This document shows, in pieces, positions 47,595 to 55,433 of a stretch of DNA of 64,000 nt. The stretch lies in contig NZ_JBDPLH010000001.1 in the NCBI RefSeq assembly GCF_040187885.1, positions 310,001 to 374,000 on the forward strand, given 5' to 3'. Each line of letters begins with the position of its first letter. Position 1 is the first letter of the stretch. This DNA is from Roseateles_E cavernae (lineage in GTDB: Bacteria; Pseudomonadota; Gammaproteobacteria; Burkholderiales; Burkholderiaceae_C). The translations under genes and the position numbers were made by a program. Under the pieces are notes generated by a model. That model was given only the letters and a program-made list of their open reading frames with translations, was not told the origin of the DNA and made no database searches.

Positions 47595-48068
47595 ATGACG
47601 ACCCATTACCGCATCACCGGCCTGTCGCCCGAGCCCTTCCGCCCGCTGTTCGGCCTGAGCGACGCCGAACTCGCCGAGCGCCATATCGTGCGCCGCCGCG
47701 TCGAGGCCGGCCAGACCTTGCCCGACCGCATCGAGCTGCGCCCGGCCCGGCCCGGCGAAAGCTGCCTGCTGCTGAACCATGTGCATCTGGACGTCGACAG
47801 CCCTTACCGCGCCAGCCACGCGATCTTTGTGCGCGAGGGTGCCGAAGCCGCCTTCGAGGCGGTGGACAAGCTGCCCGAGATGCTGCGCTACAGCCTGCTG
47901 TCGCTGCGCGCTTTCGACGCGCAGGGGCTGATCGTCGATGCCGGCGTCGTCGAGGGCCGCATGGCCGAGAGCCTGATCGGCCACCTGCTGGGCCAGCCCC
48001 GCACGGCCTTCATCCATGCCCACTACGCCGGCCATGGCTGCTATGTGGCGCGCATCGAGCGCGCCTGA
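47595..48068 (+). CDS. DUF1203 family protein
   Basis: A 157-residue cytoplasmic protein. The pattern ELRPARPGESCLLLNHVHLDVDSPYRASHAIFVREGA, then LRAFDAQGLIVDAGVVEG and HAHYAGHGCYVARIERA, is the DUF1203 signature, in which conserved His and Cys residues (LLNH, HAIF, GHGCY) suggest metal binding. Function is unknown. It converges with a GNAT gene whose stop is 4 bases away. Confidence 0.85.
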   Translation: MTTHYRITGLSPEPFRPLFGLSDAELAERHIVRRRVEAGQTLPDRIELRPARPGESCLLLNHVHLDVDSPYRASHAIFVREGAEAAFEAVDKLPEMLRYSLLSLRAFDAQGLIVDAGVVEGRMAESLIGHLLGQPRTAFIHAHYAGHGCYVARIERA

Positions 48069-48071
48069 TCG

Positions 48072-48560
48072 TCAGACGCTGTGAAAGCGCTGGACGATGC
48101 CCGTCCAGCGTCCCTGCTCCAGCCGGTGTTCGCTGAAGTGGCCGTGGCTGCGGGCCGCGATCACGCGGCGCCAGAAGGCCTGGGCGGGCAGATTGGCCGG
48201 CATCTGGCCGACCTCCCAGTCGCCCGGCAGCGCCTCGAACACATGGGCGGCCAGCGCCGCACCGACCCCGGCGCGGCGGTACTTCTTCAGCACGAAGAAC
48301 TGGTCCATCCACCAGCCCTCGGGCCCGATCTTGACGCGCCGGTCCACCGTCGCGAAGCCGGCGTAGCGACCAGCCACCGTCGCGATGAAGGCATGGCAGG
48401 TGGGCGAGCGCCAGAAGCTCTCCAGGTCGTAGCCGAATTCGCCGTTGGCATCGAGGTCCTGGTCCCAGATATCGGACAGCTCGTACTGGTAGAGCTCCAG
48501 CATGCGGGCCAGCGCCGGGCGGTCACCCGTCTCGCAGCGGCGCAGCGCGAGCGCGGCCAT
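48072..48560 (-). CDS. GNAT family N-acetyltransferase
   Basis: A 162-residue acetyltransferase. LRRCETGDRPALARMLELYQYELSDIWDQDLDANGEFGYDL opens it; FATVDRRVKIGPEGWWMDQFFVLKKYRRAGVGAALAAHVFEAL contains motif A. The start codon at 48560 overlaps the stop of the prolyl-hydroxylase-like gene by one base (TGATG), so the two are translationally coupled and may act in one pathway. Substrate unknown. Confidence 0.88.
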   Translation of the reverse strand: MAALALRRCETGDRPALARMLELYQYELSDIWDQDLDANGEFGYDLESFWRSPTCHAFIATVAGRYAGFATVDRRVKIGPEGWWMDQFFVLKKYRRAGVGAALAAHVFEALPGDWEVGQMPANLPAQAFWRRVIAARSHGHFSEHRLEQGRWTGIVQRFHSV

Positions 48561-49405
48561 CAGACATAGGGCCGCTCGCGCAGCCATTTGGTGGCGATGT
48601 ACTTGACACCGGCCAGCACCGGCACGCCGGCGTGCAGCGTGACCGGGTCTTCGACACCGCGCGCATCGACATCGGCAAAGTACAGCGCCGCGCCGCGCGA
48701 GGGCCGCACCTCGAAGCCCAGCTGCGGGAAGCGGGTGCCGCCGCCGGCCTCGACCTCGCCCAGGTAGAGGATGCAGGTGCCGACCCGCTGGCCGCCCTGC
48801 TGCAGATGGCGCTGGCTGCCGGCATGGGCCGGGTTGAAGAAATCATGGTGGGCGCGGTACTCGCCGCCCGGCCCGTAGCGCAGCACCTGCAGGCCCTCGC
48901 CGTGATCCACCGGCCAGCGCAGCAGCGCGGCCAGCCGCGCCTCGATGGTGGCGACCAGCGGCGTCTCGCCGCGCTGGAACCAGGCCCCGGCGCTGCTGCG
49001 GTGCTCGTGCGCCCGCGCCTCGCCGAGCTGCTCGTCGACCACGGTGGAGCGCGCCAGCCGGGTCTCGGCCAGCGCGATCATCGCCGCGCACTCGGCCTCG
49101 CTGAGCAGGTTCTCGAACAGCGCGATCTGCGGCGCATCCAGCACCGCCGCGACGCGCACGCGCTGGCCGGCGCAGTCAATGCGATTGGCCTGCAGCTCGG
49201 GCGCGGGCCGCTTGCGCAAGGCCTGACCCTGCGTCGCCGGCAGCGCCGGCGCGCCGGCGATGAGCTCGTCCAGCGCCCGCTCGGCCACGGCCGGGGCAAA
49301 ACCGCCCTGCACCAGCAGCGGCAGCATGGTGTCGCGGCGGCAGCCGCGCGCGACGTTCTCGCGCAGCCAGGCTTGCCAGTCGGGGGTCAGCTGTTGAATC
49401 GACAT
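48560..49405 (-). CDS. 2-oxoglutarate/Fe(II) oxygenase, prolyl 4-hydroxylase alpha-subunit-like
   Basis: A 281-residue cytoplasmic enzyme. The Fe(II) triad is His186-x-Asp188 (YRAHHDFF) and His258 (VTLHAGVP), and the 2-oxoglutarate-binding Lys268 is in GVKYIATKWLRE. RVGTCILYLGEVEAGGGTRFPQLG is the prolyl-4-hydroxylase core, placing it in the P4Hc family. The first 50 residues (TPDWQAWLRENVARGCRRD, TMLPLLVQGGF) are an extra module not required for catalysis, and they resemble the N-terminus of the JmjC-like protein at 50248. The gene is coupled to a GNAT gene and divergent from a WYL regulator, with an operator-like palindrome in between. Confidence 0.88.
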   Translation of the reverse strand: MSIQQLTPDWQAWLRENVARGCRRDTMLPLLVQGGFAPAVAERALDELIAGAPALPATQGQALRKRPAPELQANRIDCAGQRVRVAAVLDAPQIALFENLLSEAECAAMIALAETRLARSTVVDEQLGEARAHEHRSSAGAWFQRGETPLVATIEARLAALLRWPVDHGEGLQVLRYGPGGEYRAHHDFFNPAHAGSQRHLQQGGQRVGTCILYLGEVEAGGGTRFPQLGFEVRPSRGAALYFADVDARGVEDPVTLHAGVPVLAGVKYIATKWLRERPYV

Positions 49406-49415
49406 GGGCGGATGT

Positions 49416-49437
49416 TACTGACAGCACGGCGTCAGCA
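49416..49437. promoter_or_regulatory. Palindromic operator candidate, variant copy 3
   Basis: TACTGACA-GCACGG-CGTCAGCA: the same arms as copies 1 and 2 with two substitutions and a centre longer by one base. It begins 11 bases before the prolyl-hydroxylase-like gene start (minus strand) and ends 38 bases before the WYL regulator start (plus strand), as expected for an autoregulatory operator. Confidence 0.5.
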
Positions 49438-49474
49438 GTGTGAAGCGAGCATCGGAAGCCGCCACAATGGAGGG

Positions 49475-50155
49475 ATGCGCCGTGCCGACCGCCTGTTCCA
49501 GATTGTCCAGCTCATTCGTGGGCGCCGCCTCTCCACCGCCGAGTTCCTGGCCCAGCGCCTGGAGGTGTCGGTGCGCACCGTCTACCGCGATGTGGCCGCG
49601 CTGCAGCAGCAGGGCGTGCCTATCGAGGGCGAGGCCGGCGTCGGCTACCGCATGCGGGCCGGCTTCGACCTGCCGCCGCTGATGTTCACCAAGGACGAGG
49701 CCCAGGCCCTGGTGGCCGTGGTGCGGCTGGCGCGGCCGGCACTGGACGCCGGTCTGATCGCGCCGGCCGAAAGCGCGCTGTCCAAGATCCTGGCCGTGCT
49801 GTCGCCGGCGGCGCGGGCGGCGGCCGAGAGCCTGGCGGTCTATGCACCGCACAGCGGCATGGACGAAGGCCTGAGCCAGCGCCTGATGCGGCTGCGTGAA
49901 GCCACCGAGAGCCGCCACAAGCTGCGCCTGCAGTATCTGGACCTCGGCGGCGCCAGTACCGAGCGGGTGGTGCGCCCGCTGGCCTGCTTCTTCTGGGGCC
50001 CGGTCTGGACCGTCGCGGCCTGGTGCGAAAAGCGCAGCGACTTCCGCAGCTTCCGGGTCGACCGGATACAAGACCTGACCCTGCTGGACGAACGCTTCCG
50101 CGACGAGCCGGGCAAGACCCTGGCCGACCTGGAGCGGGCGCAGGCCGGGGGCTGA
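49475..50155 (+). CDS. HTH/WYL-domain transcriptional regulator (YafY-like)
   Basis: A 226-residue regulator. The N-terminal winged helix is MRRADRLFQIVQLIRGRRLS, then EFLAQRLEVSVRTVYRDVAAL and QGVPIEGEAGVGYRM; the C-terminal WYL domain includes ESRHKLRLQYLDLGG, RVVRPLACFFWGPVWTVAAWC and FRSFRVDRIQDL. WYL domains sense ligands, often nucleic acids or metabolites. The start at 49475 matches how relatives begin, though GGAGGG lies right against it. It is divergent from the prolyl-hydroxylase-like gene and 93 bases before a JmjC-like gene. It is the best candidate binder of the palindrome family in this window. Confidence 0.9.
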   Translation: MRRADRLFQIVQLIRGRRLSTAEFLAQRLEVSVRTVYRDVAALQQQGVPIEGEAGVGYRMRAGFDLPPLMFTKDEAQALVAVVRLARPALDAGLIAPAESALSKILAVLSPAARAAAESLAVYAPHSGMDEGLSQRLMRLREATESRHKLRLQYLDLGGASTERVVRPLACFFWGPVWTVAAWCEKRSDFRSFRVDRIQDLTLLDERFRDEPGKTLADLERAQAGG

Positions 50156-50247
50156 GCGCAGCCCGGCGGGGTCGTCACCACAGCTTCGTCAGGCTGTCAT
50201 CAACGCTGGCCACACTGCGGACCGATAGCGCAAGTCTGCCCGAGCAC

Positions 50248-51267
50248 ATGCAAGTTGACACACGGTCTGTGGCCGACGGCACGGCCTGGACCGAATGGAT
50301 AGCCACCAATCTGCTGCGCGGCTGCAGCGTCGACTCGATGCTGCAGGGCATGGTGGATGCGGGCCTGCCCGCCGATCCGGCACTGGCCGCCATCCAGCGG
50401 GTCGCCCAGGACCCGATCTTCGCGGCGGCCGCGCGCGGCCAGCGCCAGCATCGCAAGCTGCTGTCGGTGGTCGGCAATATGCAGTCGGTCTGGGCCTCGG
50501 ACCCAGGCTATGCGGAGATCCCGCGGGTCGGCCGGATGGACGCGGCCGACTTCCTCGCCCGCCATGTGCACGCCTTCCGGCCCGCCCTGCTGACCGAGCC
50601 TGCGCGCCACTGGCCGGCGCTGCAGAACTGGCGCTGGGAGCGGCTCGCCGCCCGCTTCGGCGAGCACACGATCGAGGTCCAGGACGGCCGCAACGACGAC
50701 CCTCGCTTCGAGGAGAACAGCGTCGCGCACAAGCGCCCGATGCGCTTCGGCGAGTTTCTTGCCTATGTCGAACAGACAGCCTGGGACAACAACGCCTACA
50801 TCACGGCCAACAACGGCTTGCTGCGCCAGGCCGCTTTTGCCGGGCTGCTGGACGATGTCGGCGAACTCCCGCCCCTGGCGGACCGGGCCCGGCTCGCCGC
50901 CGCCGCCCATCTCTGGATAGGACCGGCCGGCACCAAGACACCGCTGCATCACGACACCTGCATGCTGTTCCACACCCAGATCATCGGCAGCAAGCGCTGG
51001 CGTCTGGTGTCGCCGCTGGAATGGGCGCGCATGTACAACCACAGCCATGTGTTCAGCCCGGTCGACCTGGACGCACCGGACCACGGCCGCTATCCGGATG
51101 TCGCCGCCGCGCGCGTGCTGGATGTGGTGGTGCGCCCCGGTGAAACCCTGTTCCTGCCACTGGGTTGGTGGCACCAGGTCAGTGCGCTGGAACCCAGCGT
51201 CTCGATCAGCTACACGGGACTGACGATACCGAACAGCTTCGAGTACGCCGATCCGGCCGCCGCATGA
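50248..51267 (+). CDS. JmjC/cupin-like 2-oxoglutarate oxygenase
   Basis: A 339-residue protein of the cupin_8/JmjC-like hydroxylase group. The iron ligands are His234-x-Asp236 (TPLHHDTCML) and His309 (LGWWHQVSALEPSVSISY). FHTQIIGSKRWRLVSPLEW and RPGETLFLPLGWWH are typical of the family, which hydroxylates proteins or small molecules. The upstream domain PRVGRMDAADFLARHVHAFRPALL is the usual entry strand set. The first 45 residues (WTEWIATNLLRGCSVDSML) mirror the N-terminus of the oxygenase at 48560. It follows the WYL regulator on the same strand. Confidence 0.85.
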   Translation: MQVDTRSVADGTAWTEWIATNLLRGCSVDSMLQGMVDAGLPADPALAAIQRVAQDPIFAAAARGQRQHRKLLSVVGNMQSVWASDPGYAEIPRVGRMDAADFLARHVHAFRPALLTEPARHWPALQNWRWERLAARFGEHTIEVQDGRNDDPRFEENSVAHKRPMRFGEFLAYVEQTAWDNNAYITANNGLLRQAAFAGLLDDVGELPPLADRARLAAAAHLWIGPAGTKTPLHHDTCMLFHTQIIGSKRWRLVSPLEWARMYNHSHVFSPVDLDAPDHGRYPDVAAARVLDVVVRPGETLFLPLGWWHQVSALEPSVSISYTGLTIPNSFEYADPAAA

Positions 51268-51281
51268 GCTAGGCTCCCGCC

Positions 51282-51809
51282 ATGCTCAAAACCCTGCTGA
51301 TCACCGCCACGCTGCTGACCTGCAGCGTCGCCAATGCGGCCGATGCCCCGCTGCCCACGGTGGCCGACGTCGACCTCGCGCGCTACGCCGGCGCCTGGTA
51401 CGAGATCGCACTGCTGCCCAATCGCTTCCAGCGCCAATGCGTGGCCGACACCCAGGCCCGCTACCGACCCGACGGCGAACGCGTCGAGGTGATCAACCGC
51501 TGCCGCACGGCCAGCGGCGAGATCGAGGACGTCAAGGGCCATGCCAAGGTGGTGGACGGCAGCGGCAATGCCAGGCTGAGCGTCACCTTCTTCTGGCCGT
51601 TCTACGGCGACTACTGGGTGCTGGATCTGGACGAGAACTACCGCCAGGTGCTGGTCGGCACACCCAACCGCAAGCACGCCTGGGTGCTGTCGCGCGAGCC
51701 GCAGATGGACGAGGCCCAGCTGCAGCGCCTGCTCGACAAGGCGGCCTCGCTGGGCTTTGACAAGAGCGCCTTCCAGCGCACGCCGCAGACCCGGCCGCTG
51801 GCGCGCTGA
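51282..51809 (+). CDS. blc: Bacterial lipocalin Blc
   Basis: A 175-residue lipocalin. A Sec signal (LLITATLLTCSVANAADA) contains a Cys at residue 14 but not a clean lipobox, so it may be periplasmic rather than lipidated. The lipocalin G-x-W is in ARYAGAWYEIALLPNRFQRQC; other conserved blocks are GDYWVLDLDENYRQVLVG and KHAWVLSREPQM. Blc binds fatty acids or lysophospholipids and repairs membranes under stress. It often sits next to photolyase and MerR genes, as it does here (51.8-56.6 kb). It starts 14 bases after the JmjC-like gene. Confidence 0.9.
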   Translation: MLKTLLITATLLTCSVANAADAPLPTVADVDLARYAGAWYEIALLPNRFQRQCVADTQARYRPDGERVEVINRCRTASGEIEDVKGHAKVVDGSGNARLSVTFFWPFYGDYWVLDLDENYRQVLVGTPNRKHAWVLSREPQMDEAQLQRLLDKAASLGFDKSAFQRTPQTRPLAR

Positions 51810-51821
51810 GGCCAGCGGGGC

Positions 51822-52901
51822 TCAGGCCTGCTGGGTGCGCGCCCAAGCCAGGCGCAGCCGCCCGGCCGGCGCCTCGATCCAGCGATAGAAAGGCAGCGCG
51901 GCCAGATTGCTCAGCGCCCAGGCGGCCGCCATCGCGGCGACGCCGGCCCAGGGGTGCTCGGGGTCCTTGTGCTCGAACAGCGCATTGACCAGCAGGCAGA
52001 TCGGGAAGTGCACCAGGAACAGCGCATAAGAGTGCGTGCCCAGATGAGCGAGCGCCGCCGCCGCCCGGCCGCGCAGCAGCCGCAGGCCGCGCTGGTGGCG
52101 CTGCTGCAGCCAGGCCAGCAGCAGCGCGGTGGCCAGCGCCAGCGCCAGGCGCTCGCGGAACTCGTAGACCAGGGCCCCGCCGGCCAGCGCTGTCAACACA
52201 ACGAGGCCCAGCCTGCGATGGCGGCTCAAGCCCAGCCAGTGCACCAGCGCGCCCAGGCCATAGGCACCGAAGAAGTACGGCGCCCAGACGTCTTGACTGG
52301 CATCCAGATTGAAGACCCAGAGCGAGGCCGCGCTCAGCAGCAGCACCAGGGCCGGGCCCAGCCAGCGCGCCGCCGCGCTGCCGCGCACCAGCCACAGCAG
52401 GGCCAGCAGCAGCGCGAACAGCTGCAGATCGATGGCCACATACCAGGCACCCACCGTCAGCGCCTCATAGCCCAGCACATCGTGCAGCAAGAGCCCGTGG
52501 GCCAGCAGCTGCGGTGCGCTGACCGCGGCCGGCACCAGCTCGGGCAGCAGCGGCTCGACCAGGGCCGAGCAGGCCAGCGTCAGCAGCACGGCCGCCATAA
52601 ACGGCAGCGCCAGGCGCAGATAGCGGCGCCACAGCAGGCTCAGCGGCGCACCTTCCAAGGGTCGGCCGGCCGGTGCCAGGCCGCGCGCCGTCAGAAAGCC
52701 GCCGACCACCAGAAACACCTGCACCGCCATGCGACCATAGTCATACAGCCAGGCGATCAGGGCCGGCCACAGCGACTGCACGGTCTCGGCGACGGGCCCG
52801 TAGGCGGCCAGGTGATGCAGCACGATCAGCTGCGCGGCCACCGCCTTCAAGGCATCGAGGTGCAGCAGGCGGGAGGAGACAGCGGACATGGGGACGTTCA
52901 T
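51822..52901 (-). CDS. Acyltransferase family 3 membrane protein
   Basis: A 359-residue membrane O-acyltransferase with about ten helices. The family motif is LHLDALKAVAAQLIVLHHLAAYG with the catalytic His pair (LHHL), followed by YGRMAVQVFLVVGGFLTARGL and WRRYLRLALPFMAAVLLTL. Such proteins acetylate sugars of surface polysaccharides or lipids. The start is uncertain: the ATG at 52901 directly follows the T run of a terminator and has no ribosome site; an ATG at 52889 is the alternative. It converges with blc. Confidence 0.88.
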   Translation of the reverse strand: MNVPMSAVSSRLLHLDALKAVAAQLIVLHHLAAYGPVAETVQSLWPALIAWLYDYGRMAVQVFLVVGGFLTARGLAPAGRPLEGAPLSLLWRRYLRLALPFMAAVLLTLACSALVEPLLPELVPAAVSAPQLLAHGLLLHDVLGYEALTVGAWYVAIDLQLFALLLALLWLVRGSAAARWLGPALVLLLSAASLWVFNLDASQDVWAPYFFGAYGLGALVHWLGLSRHRRLGLVVLTALAGGALVYEFRERLALALATALLLAWLQQRHQRGLRLLRGRAAAALAHLGTHSYALFLVHFPICLLVNALFEHKDPEHPWAGVAAMAAAWALSNLAALPFYRWIEAPAGRLRLAWARTQQA

Positions 52902-52902
52902 G

Positions 52903-52933
52903 AAAAAACGCCCGCCCCGGTGTCGGGCGGGCG
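52903..52933 (-). terminator. Intrinsic terminator of the MerR gene
   Basis: Read on the minus strand, CGCCCGCCC (52925-52933) pairs with GGGCGGGCG (52909-52917), 9 bp with a 7-base loop, followed by six T (52903-52908). It lies 21 bases after the MerR stop codon. The acyltransferase ATG is only one base beyond the T run. Confidence 0.9.
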
Positions 52934-52953
52934 CTGTCTTGTTCTGGGAGGGC

Positions 52954-53628
52954 TCAGTCGCGGAGCGCGGCCGGCGGCGGCGCGCAAGCCCCGGATTGTA
53001 AGGCGGGGCCCAGCAACAGGCCTTCGTGGATGGCCACCCGCTCCAGCGCCGTCTCGAAGCTGGCGCGCGCCTGGCCCGCGACCTGCTGCAGATAGGCGTG
53101 CAGCTCGGCATCGGCCGGGCTGCGCTGGCGGCAGTCGGCACTGTAGGCCTCGAACTGCGCCAGCCGGATCAGGATCTCGGCCAGATGCTGTGGGCATTCG
53201 CAGGCAATCGTCGAGGACAGCCCCGCCACGTCGCCGAGCACCGCATCGTCGAAGCGACGTGGCGGCGCCGTGTCGGTCGGCAGGTCCAGCGGAAGATCCA
53301 GTGTCAGAACAGGCAGGCGCAGCGGCTCGGCCACGGTGCTGGCATGGGTGCGGGCCACGGCCTGCAGCCCGTCCATATCGAGCGCGGCGAGCGCACCGAT
53401 GGCATGACCCAGCGTGGTCAGCTGTTTCAGCAGGGCCAGGCGCCGCACATCGGCGGCGCTGTAGAGCCGGTGGCCGGCCGCGCTGGTGGCCGCACCGCTG
53501 ACCCGGTAGCGCCGCTCCCAGACGCGCAGCGTCGCCACCGGCATCCGCAGCATGCGGGCCACGGCAGCGCTGCGGTAGTGGCGCTGCGCGACGGCTTCTG
53601 CAACGGACTCGGACATGAGGGCCTTCAC
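52954..53628 (-). CDS. MerR-family transcriptional regulator
   Basis: A 224-residue regulator (a start at 53616, MSESV, is also possible). The MerR winged helix is YRSAAVARMLRMPVATLRVWERRY, then GHRLYSAADVRRLALLKQLTTLGHAIGAL. The C-terminal half (CECPQHLAEILIRLAQFEAYSADC, LHAYLQQVAGQARASFETALERVAIHEGL) is a helical domain common in MerR proteins beside photolyase genes. It resembles the light-dependent LitR/CarH family but has no B12-binding ExHxxG motif, so it is not itself a B12 photoreceptor. Probably controls the divergent photolyase genes. Confidence 0.85.
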   Translation of the reverse strand: MKALMSESVAEAVAQRHYRSAAVARMLRMPVATLRVWERRYRVSGAATSAAGHRLYSAADVRRLALLKQLTTLGHAIGALAALDMDGLQAVARTHASTVAEPLRLPVLTLDLPLDLPTDTAPPRRFDDAVLGDVAGLSSTIACECPQHLAEILIRLAQFEAYSADCRQRSPADAELHAYLQQVAGQARASFETALERVAIHEGLLLGPALQSGACAPPPAALRD

Positions 53629-53719
53629 TGACTCGAAATTGAATCGGATTATCAGAGCCCACGCGCCGAGAATTGCGCGCCGTCGGGGTCGGCGAGGCCG
53701 ATCTGCCTAAGCTCGGCCC

Positions 53720-53905
53720 ATGCGCGTCAAATCCTCCTCGCCCTCGTCAGCCGACTTCAAGGGCAATAAGCAAAACCTGCCCAGCAAGCCCTGCCAGGCC
53801 TGCGGCCGATCGATGAGCTGGCGCAAGCGCTGGGCCAGGGTCTGGGACGAGGTGCGCTACTGCTCCGACGCCTGCCGCAGCGCCAGGACGGGCCGCCATG
53901 GCTGA
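53720..53905 (+). CDS. DUF2256 zinc-ribbon-like small protein
   Basis: A 61-residue protein. The DUF2256 core is KGNKQNLPSKPCQACGRSMS, then WRKRWARVWDEVRYCSDACR, with four Cys in two pairs (CQAC and CSDAC) that probably bind zinc. DUF2256 genes are nearly always adjacent to FeS photolyase genes; the function is unknown. It overlaps the next gene by 8 bases. Confidence 0.9.
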   Translation: MRVKSSSPSSADFKGNKQNLPSKPCQACGRSMSWRKRWARVWDEVRYCSDACRSARTGRHG

Positions 53906-55433
53906 GGGCCTGCGCGATCTGGTGCTGGTGCTGGGCGATCAGCTCGATCTGCAAGCCGCCGCCTTCGATGACTTCGATCCGGCCCACGACGCGGTCTGGA
54001 TGGCCGAGGAGTCCACCCATGTCTGGTCGGGCAAGCCGCGCATCGCGCTGTTTCTGGCCGCGATGCGGCATTTCGCCGCCGCGCTGCGCGCCGCCGGAAG
54101 GCCGCTGCACTACCGGCGGCTCGACGATGCGGGCAATCTCGGCACGCTGGCGGCCGAGCTGGGCGCCAGCCTTGCCGAGTTGCGCCCGCAGCGCCTGTTG
54201 CTGACCGCGCCGGGGGATTGGCGGGTGCTGCAGGCGCTGAAGGCGGTGGCCAGCGAGGCCGGGCTGCCGCTGGTGCTGCGCGAGGACCGGCATTTCTACG
54301 CGACGGTGCGCGAGTTCGCGGCCCACGCCAAGGGCCGCAAGCAGCTGCGGCTGGAGTACTACTACCGCGAGCTGCGCGGCCGGCACGGCGTGCTGATGCA
54401 GGCCGATGGCCAGCCGGCCGGCGGGCAGTGGAATTTCGATGCCGAGAACCGCGACGCCTTCGGCCCGAATGGCCCCGGCCTGCGAGCGCCGCGCGCCGAG
54501 TTCGCGCCCGATGCGATCACCCGCGAGGTCATCGCGCTGGTCAACAGCCGCTTTGCCGATCACCCGGGCTCGCTGGCGCAGTTCGCCTGGCCGGTGACGC
54601 GCGCCGATGCGCTGCGGGCGCTGCAGGACTTCATCAGCGAGCGCCTGCCGCTGTTCGGCCGCTACCAGGACGCGCTCTGGCCCGACGAGCCCTGGCTCTA
54701 CCACTCGCAGCTGGCCGCCGCGCTGAACCTGAAGCTGCTGAACCCGCGCGAGGTGGTCGCCGCGGCCGAGGCGGCCTGGCGCGACGGCCACGCGCCGCTG
54801 GCCAGCGTCGAGGGCTTCATCCGCCAGATCCTCGGCTGGCGCGAGTATGTGCGCGGCATCTACTGGACCCAGATGCCCGGCTATCTGGAGCGCAATGCGC
54901 TGGACGCCCGCCAGCCCCTGCCCGCCTGCTACTGGAGCGGCGACACCGAGATGGCCTGCCTGCGCGACGCGCTGAAGCAGACCCTGGAACAGGGCTATGC
55001 CCACCACATCCAGCGCCTGATGGTCACCGGCCTCTACGCGCTGCTGCTGGGCGTGGACCCGAAGCAGCTGCATGCCTGGTATCTGGCCGTCTATGTCGAT
55101 GCCGTCGAGTGGGTGGAGCTGCCCAACACCCTGGGCATGAGCCAGTTCGCCGACGGCGGCCTGATGGCCAGCAAGCCCTATATCGCCAGCGGCAAATACC
55201 TGCAGCGCATGGGCCCCTACTGTCGAGGCTGCCGCTTCGACCCGGCCGAGCGCGTGGGCGAGCGCGCCTGCCCCTACACCAGCCTGTACTGGGACTTTCT
55301 GCTGCGCCACGAGGATTGGTTGATGCGCCAGCCGCGCATGCAGATGCAGCTCAAGAATCTGGCGCGGCTGGACGATGCGCAGCGGCAGGCCATCCGCGCG
55401 CACGCCGAGACCTTGCGAGCCGCTGCGGCATGA
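53898..55433 (+). CDS. phrB: FeS-type photolyase (PhrB / FeS-BCP family)
   Basis: A 511-residue flavoprotein of the iron-sulfur bacterial cryptochrome and (6-4) photolyase group. The N-terminal antenna domain opens DLVLVLGDQLDLQ, the FAD-binding half contains SVEGFIRQILGWREYVRGIYW, HHIQRLMVTG and WVELPNTLGMSQFADGG. Four Cys fit the [4Fe-4S] ligands of Agrobacterium PhrB: Cys354, Cys442, Cys445 and Cys458, with the same spacing as 350, 438, 441 and 454. It repairs UV (6-4) photoproducts using light. It overlaps DUF2256 upstream and shares ATGA with the next gene. Confidence 0.95.
   Translation: MAEGLRDLVLVLGDQLDLQAAAFDDFDPAHDAVWMAEESTHVWSGKPRIALFLAAMRHFAAALRAAGRPLHYRRLDDAGNLGTLAAELGASLAELRPQRLLLTAPGDWRVLQALKAVASEAGLPLVLREDRHFYATVREFAAHAKGRKQLRLEYYYRELRGRHGVLMQADGQPAGGQWNFDAENRDAFGPNGPGLRAPRAEFAPDAITREVIALVNSRFADHPGSLAQFAWPVTRADALRALQDFISERLPLFGRYQDALWPDEPWLYHSQLAAALNLKLLNPREVVAAAEAAWRDGHAPLASVEGFIRQILGWREYVRGIYWTQMPGYLERNALDARQPLPACYWSGDTEMACLRDALKQTLEQGYAHHIQRLMVTGLYALLLGVDPKQLHAWYLAVYVDAVEWVELPNTLGMSQFADGGLMASKPYIASGKYLQRMGPYCRGCRFDPAERVGERACPYTSLYWDFLLRHEDWLMRQPRMQMQLKNLARLDDAQRQAIRAHAETLRAAAA

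Noticed and set aside
48072..48560. Aminoglycoside-type resistance acetyltransferase
   Set aside because: The GNAT fold is clear but nothing ties it to antibiotic substrates; its coupling to an oxygenase gene suggests another role.
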